From Caldisericota bacterium (GTDB lineage: Bacteria > CG03 > B21-G15), in contig QMOP01000020.1 of NCBI GenBank assembly GCA_003650255.1, forward strand, positions 1-12,159: DNA of 12,159 bases, written 5' to 3'. Shown here piece by piece: positions 8,361 through 12,159 of this stretch; positions within the stretch are counted from its first letter, which is position 1; each line of letters opens with the position of its first letter. The translations under genes and the position numbers were made by a program. Under the pieces are notes generated by a model that ran no database searches, was not told the origin of the DNA, and saw only the letters and a program-made list of their open reading frames with translations.

Positions 8361-8388
8361 ATTATACATTTTTTCACCCATTTTTCAA
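8361..8388 (-). promoter_or_regulatory. Sigma-70-type promoter of the sugar importer operon
   Basis: On the minus strand, TTGAAA (-35, 8383-8388) and a perfect TATAAT (-10, 8361-8366) are separated by 16 bases. The -35 box lies about ten bases after the stop of the PEBP-like gene. The predicted start near 8354 gives a leader of about 30 bases to the ATPase ATG. It is the only strong promoter seen for the eight genes that follow, which overlap or nearly abut. Confidence 0.78.
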
Positions 8389-8397
8389 TAAAAATTT

Positions 8398-8943
8398 TTA
8401 TCTGCTGTATTTTCCCAAAAGTTCTCCCTTCCCTATTATATAATCACCAATAAGATTCATCAACTCCTTTTCCTCTATCCCTTCTTCAGCACTAATTTTC
8501 TCTCTCAAAGCAAAAACTTTGAAATAGTATCTATGAACTCCACCTGGAGGACATGGTCCACCATATTCAAGTTTTCCAAAATCATTTAAACCCAATTTTG
8601 CTCCAATCTTATTTAGATAATTTTTATCTGCTCCTTCTGGAAGAGAGTTTATGTTTGGTGGAATATTAAAAACTATCCAGTGAATCCATCTTTTAAGAGG
8701 TGCATCAGGGTCATCAACAACTATTACATAAGATTTTGATCCTTCAACTTTTGTCCATTCAAGAGGGGGAGATATATCTTCTCCGTCACAGGTATACTTT
8801 TTTGGAATAAACTCTCCATTATTAAATGCTTCACTCTTTACCTGAATCCTTTTAATCTTTTTCTCAATAACAATCCTCTCTACTTTTCTTTCCTCTTTTT
8901 TACATGAGGAAAAAATTAAAAAGAAAAGAATAAAAAACTTCAT
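8398..8943 (-). CDS. YbhB/YbcL-family (PEBP-like, Raf kinase inhibitor-like) lipoprotein, 181 aa
   Basis: A signal peptide with the lipobox FSSC (Cys14) makes this a lipoprotein. A very charged linker (residues 15-36, mostly Lys/Glu/Arg) leads to the PEBP fold. The family's ligand-site motifs are present: YTCDGEDISPPLEW (50-63), DPDAP (78-82), a WIHWIVFNIP strand (86-95), and GGPCPPGGVHRYYF (128-141). The bacterial members have no settled function; ligand binding or protease/kinase modulation is suggested for relatives. Most bacterial members lack a lipid anchor, so tethering on a charged stalk is a departure. It overlaps the kinase gene by 4 bases and is the last gene of its operon. Confidence 0.9.
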   Translation of the reverse strand: MKFFILFFLIFSSCKKEERKVERIVIEKKIKRIQVKSEAFNNGEFIPKKYTCDGEDISPPLEWTKVEGSKSYVIVVDDPDAPLKRWIHWIVFNIPPNINSLPEGADKNYLNKIGAKLGLNDFGKLEYGGPCPPGGVHRYYFKVFALREKISAEEGIEEKELMNLIGDYIIGKGELLGKYSR

Positions 8944-10145
8944 CCCTTCCTCCCTTTAACAACTCTAAAAACTTCCCTTCCTATAAGAACTCCTTCATTT
9001 CTTGGAACAATAAAAACCTTAACCTTACTCCTACCTCCATCAATCCTTCCAATCCTTCCTGTAACTTTTTCATTTTTCCTTTTATCAATCCTCAGTCCAA
9101 TAAAACCCATATTCTGAAAAATCCTTTCTCTTATATAGGGAGAATTCACTCCTATTCCACCTGTAAGAACAATTACATCAACTCCTTCAAGTATTCCATA
9201 ATAGGAAAAAATGTATTTTCTCACAGAATAGACAAAAAGTTCTATTGCAAGTTTACACCTTTTATCACCCTTTTTTGCCTCTTCAATAACCTCCTTCATA
9301 TTATCACTTACACCTGAAACACCAAGAATTCCTGACTCCTGATGTAAAAGTGTTTCAACATCAACAATCTTATAACCAAGTTTACAGAGATAAATTATTA
9401 TTTCAGGGTCAATATTTCCACATCTTGTTGTCATCACAAGACCACTTAAAGGAGTAAAACCCATTGAAGTATCTATTGGAAAACCATGCTTAATTGCTGT
9501 AATTGATGAACCCTCTCCAAGATATATGGAAATTATTTTTAACCTCTTTGAAGATACTTGCATCTCTTTACAAACAGTTTCAAGACAATATCTGTGAGCT
9601 ATCCCATGAAATCCGTATCTTCTTATTCTGTAAAGTTTATAAAGATGAAGTGGAAGAGCATAATAAAATGCTCTCTCAGGCATTCTCTGATAAAATGAGG
9701 TATCAAAGACAGCAACATGAGGAATATTCGGAAAAATCTTCATACTCGCATTTATTGCTTTCAGATTAAAGGGATTATGAAGTGGTGCAAGTTCAATATT
9801 CCTCTTAATTCCCTCAATAACATCCTTTGTTATAAGACAAGAAGAATGAAAATCTTCTCCTCCATGAACAACTCTATGACCAACAGCATCAATCTCTTTT
9901 TTACTCTTTATAACACCAAATAAAGGATGTGTTAAAATTTCAACTATCACACCTATTGCTTCTTCATGGGAATGAACAGGCCTTACAATCTTTTCCTCTT
10001 CTCTATCCTCAATTATATGATCAATAATTGCTCCCTCATCACCAATCTTATCAATTCTTCCCCTTGCAATAATTTTTTCATGTGGAAATTCAAGAAGTTC
10101 ATACTCAACACTGTATATCCTTGAATTTATTACAAGTATCCTCAT
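8940..10145 (-). CDS. ackA: Acetate kinase family protein with divergent nucleotide site
   Basis: The 401-residue protein aligns over its full length with acetate kinase (acetate + ATP = acetyl phosphate + ADP; ASKHA fold) and keeps nearly the same numbering as the Methanosarcina enzyme. Conserved catalytic residues are Asn7, Arg91 (GHRVVHGG), His123 (PLHNP), Asp148 (FDTSF), His180 (RRYGFHG), Arg241 and Glu384 (PRNEG). Several usual residues are changed. The first phosphate loop reads SRIYS where GSSS is expected (Ser10 is Ile). His208-Leu-Gly-Asn211 becomes Tyr-Leu-Gly-Glu. The adenine-side DFR becomes NMK (282-284), and IGEN becomes IGVN. The acetyl-phosphate side is intact while the ATP side is altered, so another phosphoryl donor, weak activity or a paralogue role is possible. 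It starts immediately after the aldolase stop (TGAATG). No phosphotransacetylase gene is in view. Confidence 0.85.
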   Translation of the reverse strand: MRILVINSRIYSVEYELLEFPHEKIIARGRIDKIGDEGAIIDHIIEDREEEKIVRPVHSHEEAIGVIVEILTHPLFGVIKSKKEIDAVGHRVVHGGEDFHSSCLITKDVIEGIKRNIELAPLHNPFNLKAINASMKIFPNIPHVAVFDTSFYQRMPERAFYYALPLHLYKLYRIRRYGFHGIAHRYCLETVCKEMQVSSKRLKIISIYLGEGSSITAIKHGFPIDTSMGFTPLSGLVMTTRCGNIDPEIIIYLCKLGYKIVDVETLLHQESGILGVSGVSDNMKEVIEEAKKGDKRCKLAIELFVYSVRKYIFSYYGILEGVDVIVLTGGIGVNSPYIRERIFQNMGFIGLRIDKRKNEKVTGRIGRIDGGRSKVKVFIVPRNEGVLIGREVFRVVKGRKG

Positions 10146-11420
10146 TCAGTCAGAGAAATCTCCTTCTTCTTTCCTTTTTCTCTCTAAATAATCTGGAGCA
10201 CTCTCTCTTGTAAATTTGCCTCTTTCCTCAATCACTTTAACCTCTGGAAAATAAACATAATCCCCATTTTTCAAAACCTCCTCAATTACCATCTCTGCTG
10301 TATCTTCACAGTTAAACGCTTTTAAAAACTTCACTGCCCACTCTTCTGTCTCATCAACGATTCTGTCAATGTACTTCTTATCAAGATTCATAATTTTATC
10401 ATGGAACACTATATTAAGCTTCTTATAATCTCCACTTTTCCTTGAATAACCTCTCTTATCCGCCTCTTTAACCATCTCCTCCCACAACTCCATCGGTATT
10501 CCTCTATCAGGATCTTTGACATAAGAATCGTTTTCAATTATTGCATTTCCTGAATCAGGGTCAACCTTTAAACCAAAAACAATATTCTGCCAGAGTGTTC
10601 CAACATTTCCCTTATGTATTCCATAATCTTTAAATTTACTAACTTTATCAAGAGGTGTTCCTGAAATTCCATGCTGAGCAATTGAAACTCCATACTTACT
10701 TATTGCATCTGCTATCTCCTTTGTTCTATTCAAATCTATTCCCTCCTCCTCTCCAGCACTTTTATCATATGTTCCATGCTTTGAACCATTTGATATTGCA
10801 AGATAATCCGGAAAGACACCCCATGAGTTAAGTCCACCTATAAAATAAAGTGCCTCTTCAACAGTTGTAAGAACACCTTTCCCCCTTATCTCACCAACCT
10901 CTGTTTCAAGTCCAATATATGGAGGAATATGAAGTGCAACATCCCTTGTATAGATTAAGTTTTCATAATCAGGATTGTGTGAAGCGTCCACTGCCACAGA
11001 TGTCCATCCTTTTCTTATTGCATCCTGTATTACATCTATTGCCTCATCCCTCTCCTTTCCACTCTTTATTGTAAAATGGTCCATATGAAGAGAAAAAACA
11101 ACACCATCTCCAATCATCTCAGAATACTCCCTTGCCTTCTCTGGTAAATTGTCAAAATGAACACCACAATATCCATTCTCTGATTTTGCAAGTTCCAAAA
11201 TTACTGCTGCATTAAGTTTTTTTGCTGCACGAAGAACTCCAAATGCTGATAGAAAGTTTCTTATGTTTGCTGCAAGAGCAATTGCATGCTTCTTTTTCAT
11301 AACCTTGTGAATTACCCTTCCACTTACAAGAGCAACTTTACTTCCAGAAAAAACCTTTTTTACATTTAAAGGTCTTAACTCAAGAAACTTTTCATAATCT
11401 TTGCTTCTTACATCAACCAT
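10146..11420 (-). CDS. fba: Class II (zinc) fructose-bisphosphate aldolase family protein, 424 aa
   Basis: Class II aldolases cleave ketose bisphosphates with a bound divalent metal. The landmarks occur in order: AANIRNFLSAFGVLRAA (50-66), LHMDH (111-115; Asp114 and His115 match the catalytic Asp and first metal His), VAVDASH (142-148), GLETEVGEIRG (170-180), ISNGSKHGTY (209-218; metal His215), AQHGISGTP (248-256; metal His250) and GIHKGNVGT (267-275). The usual HGGSG reads HGISG. At 424 residues it is longer than the common 285-360, with a charged C-terminal extension after about residue 330. The start is supported by AGGAGGT before the ATG, and that Shine-Dalgarno is built from the last codons of the preceding gene. 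Family membership is secure; fructose-bisphosphate as substrate is likely but not proven, tagatose-bisphosphate being an alternative. Confidence 0.82.
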   Translation of the reverse strand: MVDVRSKDYEKFLELRPLNVKKVFSGSKVALVSGRVIHKVMKKKHAIALAANIRNFLSAFGVLRAAKKLNAAVILELAKSENGYCGVHFDNLPEKAREYSEMIGDGVVFSLHMDHFTIKSGKERDEAIDVIQDAIRKGWTSVAVDASHNPDYENLIYTRDVALHIPPYIGLETEVGEIRGKGVLTTVEEALYFIGGLNSWGVFPDYLAISNGSKHGTYDKSAGEEEGIDLNRTKEIADAISKYGVSIAQHGISGTPLDKVSKFKDYGIHKGNVGTLWQNIVFGLKVDPDSGNAIIENDSYVKDPDRGIPMELWEEMVKEADKRGYSRKSGDYKKLNIVFHDKIMNLDKKYIDRIVDETEEWAVKFLKAFNCEDTAEMVIEEVLKNGDYVYFPEVKVIEERGKFTRESAPDYLERKRKEEGDFSD

Positions 11421-11421
11421 T

Positions 11422-11787
11422 TCAACCTCCTTGTAAAACCTTAAGATTATTCTGAATCTCCTTAATCAACTTAGCAAGAAAGTTTGAAATGACAGGAATA
11501 TTAAGTTGGGCAACTTTATTTATAAATGGTTTAAAAATACCAATAAGAAGAGCAACAACAACTGCACCAACAATCGTCATACCAAGAAAAAATCCAATTC
11601 CTCTTAATAGTCCGAGTAAAAAATTAACAAGAAGCAATCTCCAGGGTCTTCTTACAAACCTTATTATCTCATTCCATTCTGCTACTGCATAATTTTTCAC
11701 TTTTGATGCAATCTTTTCTATAAGTTCTTCTTCGTTATCAATCTTTTGTTCTTTTTCTTCCTCTTTCTCTTCTCTTTCCTCATCCAT
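11422..11787 (-). CDS. DUF5665-like small membrane protein, 121 aa
   Basis: The N-terminus is a highly acidic/charged, probably coiled segment (residues 1-30, mostly Glu and Lys). It is followed by RRPWRLLLVNFLLGLLRGIGFFLG (46-69) and a hydrophobic helix to about 87. The 'P..L...NF..G..RG.G...G' pattern matches the DUF5665 family of unknown function. One or two membrane helices are predicted, with the charged N-terminus probably cytoplasmic. The start at 11787 has no Shine-Dalgarno, and a promoter lies immediately upstream, suggesting leaderless translation. The last codons (CAA GGA GGT TGA) double as the Shine-Dalgarno of the aldolase gene. It is the first gene of the second operon, and its role there is unknown. 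Confidence 0.75.
   Translation of the reverse strand: MDEEREEKEEEKEQKIDNEEELIEKIASKVKNYAVAEWNEIIRFVRRPWRLLLVNFLLGLLRGIGFFLGMTIVGAVVVALLIGIFKPFINKVAQLNIPVISNFLAKLIKEIQNNLKVLQGG
11424..11431 (-). promoter_or_regulatory. Shine-Dalgarno of the aldolase gene, inside the preceding coding end
   Basis: The minus strand reads AAGGAGGT just before TGA-A-ATG. The ribosome-binding site is therefore encoded by the Gln-Gly-Gly codons that end the DUF5665-like protein. Translation of the two genes is likely coupled. Confidence 0.7.
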
Positions 11788-11795
11788 ATTTTTTA

Positions 11796-11824
11796 AATTT
11801 ATATAAAAGTTTGCAATGTGTCAA
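11796..11824 (-). promoter_or_regulatory. Promoter of the DUF5665-aldolase-kinase-PEBP operon, predicted leaderless
   Basis: A perfect TTGACA (-35, minus strand, 11819-11824) is followed 17 bases on by TAAATT (11796-11801), or 15 bases on by the better-matching TATAAA (11798-11803). The start codon at 11787 is only eight bases past the first candidate -10, so transcription should begin within about 0-5 bases of the ATG. Confidence 0.62.
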
Positions 11825-11840
11825 TCAATTTTGTTAAAAT
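11811..11840 (+). promoter_or_regulatory. Promoter of the GYD-domain gene
   Basis: TTGCAA (11811-11816) is followed 17 bases on by TTAAAA (11834-11839), or 18 bases on by TAAAAT (11835-11840). It interlocks with the opposing promoter: each -35 lies in the other's spacer, so the two should compete for RNA polymerase. The -10 is only moderate, hence limited confidence. Confidence 0.5.
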
Positions 11841-11846
11841 TTTCAA

Positions 11847-11858
11847 AAAGGAGGTGAT
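11847..11858 (+). promoter_or_regulatory. Perfect Shine-Dalgarno of the GYD-domain gene
   Basis: AAAGGAGGTGAT is fully complementary to the canonical 3' end of bacterial 16S rRNA and sits three bases before the ATG at 11862 (seven from the AGGAGG core). It decides the start and indicates strong translation. Confidence 0.9.
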
Positions 11859-11861
11859 ACT

Positions 11862-12137
11862 ATGAAATTCTTAATGCTTGGAAAGTATTCAAAAGAAGCA
11901 ATTGAAAAAATTTCCTCAAAAAGAACAGAAAAAGCACTTGAAATCATCAAAAATTCAGGTGGAAAAATTGAAAACATGTTTGCTCTTCTTGGAAGTTTTG
12001 ACCTTGCATTCATCATTGATTTTCCAAAAATTGAGGATGCAATTAAAACATCTGTTGAATTATCAAAATTGACAGGAATAGGATTTACAACATTTCCTGC
12101 TATAACAATTGAAGAGTTTGACAAATTAGTTGGTTAA
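11862..12137 (+). CDS. GYD-domain protein, 91 aa
   Basis: This is a small cytoplasmic protein with no signal peptide. The layout fits the GYD family: a first strand MKFLMLGKYS, a helix with 'EKALEIIKNSGGKIENMFALLG' character (23-44), the GSFD turn at 44-47 in the place of the usual G-Y-D, a strand LAFIIDFP (48-55), a second helix (57-70), and a final strand (73-79) before a short helix. The ferredoxin-like alpha/beta fold of about 90 residues is usual for the family, which resembles small dimeric barrel proteins. Its function is not established. It is the only plus-strand gene, divergent from the aldolase operon and preceded by a perfect ribosome-binding site. A palindrome overlaps its stop codon. 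Confidence 0.8.
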   Translation: MKFLMLGKYSKEAIEKISSKRTEKALEIIKNSGGKIENMFALLGSFDLAFIIDFPKIEDAIKTSVELSKLTGIGFTTFPAITIEEFDKLVG

Positions 12138-12146
12138 AATTTTAAC
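12133..12146. repeat. 14-bp perfect palindrome overlapping the GYD gene stop
   Basis: GTTAAAATTTTAAC is a perfect inverted repeat covering the stop codon. Its arms (GTTAAA/TTTAAC) equal those of the operator at 8340-8355, but the centre is AT rather than CG. It is too AT-rich for a convincing hairpin terminator. Similar words occur by chance inside coding DNA (for example 9931-9944 with one mismatch), so function is doubtful. Confidence 0.35.
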
Positions 12147-12159
12147 TCCTCTTCCAAGA

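Noticed and set aside
8389..8400. A/T-only palindrome considered as an intrinsic terminator
   Set aside because: It has no GC stem and no clear U-tract arrangement after a hairpin; it simply overlaps the stop codon of the PEBP gene.
9931..9944. GTTAAAATTTCAAC, close to the palindrome at 12133
   Set aside because: It lies inside the acetate kinase coding region with one mismatch, and shows that such words arise by chance in this AT-rich DNA.
10309..10324. GTTAAACGCTTTTAAA, a half match to the operator at 8340
   Set aside because: Only the left arm and CG centre match, and it lies within the aldolase coding sequence near codons for Ala-Phe-Asn-Cys.
11843..12124. Minus-strand open frame of 93 codons opposite the GYD gene, and the plus-strand frame 11878-12072
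   Set aside because: The plus-strand GYD gene has a perfect Shine-Dalgarno and a recognisable fold; these frames are its shadows.
1..12159. CRISPR arrays, insertion sequences, tRNA/rRNA genes, riboswitches
   Set aside because: No spaced direct repeats, transposase motifs, cloverleaf signatures or long structured leaders were seen; the two intergenic gaps are about 74 bases each and are filled by promoters and ribosome-binding sites.

Overview
The window is AT-rich and almost fully coding. Eleven complete genes and one partial gene lie on the minus strand, and one small gene lies on the plus strand at the right edge. Several features point to a diderm bacterium: two proteins look like outer-membrane beta-barrels, a third barrel-like protein runs off the left edge, two proteins are lipoproteins with short Lys-poor signal peptides, and one secreted protein has a type-B-sorting/FlgD-type C-terminal domain. 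The AT bias, the Lys/Glu-rich proteins, the 1 to 4 base gene overlaps, and the DUF5665 and GYD families suggest a thermophilic, probably uncultivated lineage such as candidate phyla of the WOR-3/Hydrothermae kind. This placement is inference. Perfect Shine-Dalgarno sequences show normal bacterial translation signals.

Region A (8388 down to 1, minus strand) is one tightly packed transcription unit of at least eight genes. It begins at a near-consensus promoter (TTGAAA, 16 bp, TATAAT) whose predicted start lies inside a perfect 16-bp palindrome with a central CG, typical of a LacI-family operator. The gene order is: sugar ABC ATPase (MalK type), MalF-type permease, MalG-type permease, solute-binding lipoprotein, secreted two-domain protein (carbohydrate-binding-like N-terminus plus CTD/FlgD-like C-terminus), PorV/FadL-like barrel, 468-residue barrel, and a secreted CBM48/AMPK-glycogen-binding domain followed by a barrel-like region that is cut off at the window edge. 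Most joints are 4-base ATGA overlaps. Together the genes look like a complete surface-to-cytoplasm uptake route for an oligosaccharide, most likely an alpha-glucan. It resembles a polysaccharide-utilization locus that uses an ABC importer instead of SusC/D.

Region B (11824 down to 8398, minus strand) is a second packed operon: a DUF5665 membrane protein, a class II aldolase-family protein, an acetate-kinase-family protein with several substituted nucleotide-site residues, and a PEBP/YbhB-like lipoprotein. Its promoter (TTGACA) lies so close to the first ATG that a leaderless or nearly leaderless mRNA is predicted. No GC-rich terminator separates it from region A. The aldolase and kinase would serve sugar breakdown and acetate/ATP formation, downstream of the sugar uptake in region A.

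Region C (11811 to 12159, plus strand) holds a GYD-domain gene with a perfect Shine-Dalgarno. It is read from a promoter that physically interlocks with the region B promoter. No RNA genes, insertion sequences or CRISPR arrays are seen, and no stretch over 300 bases lacks a gene.
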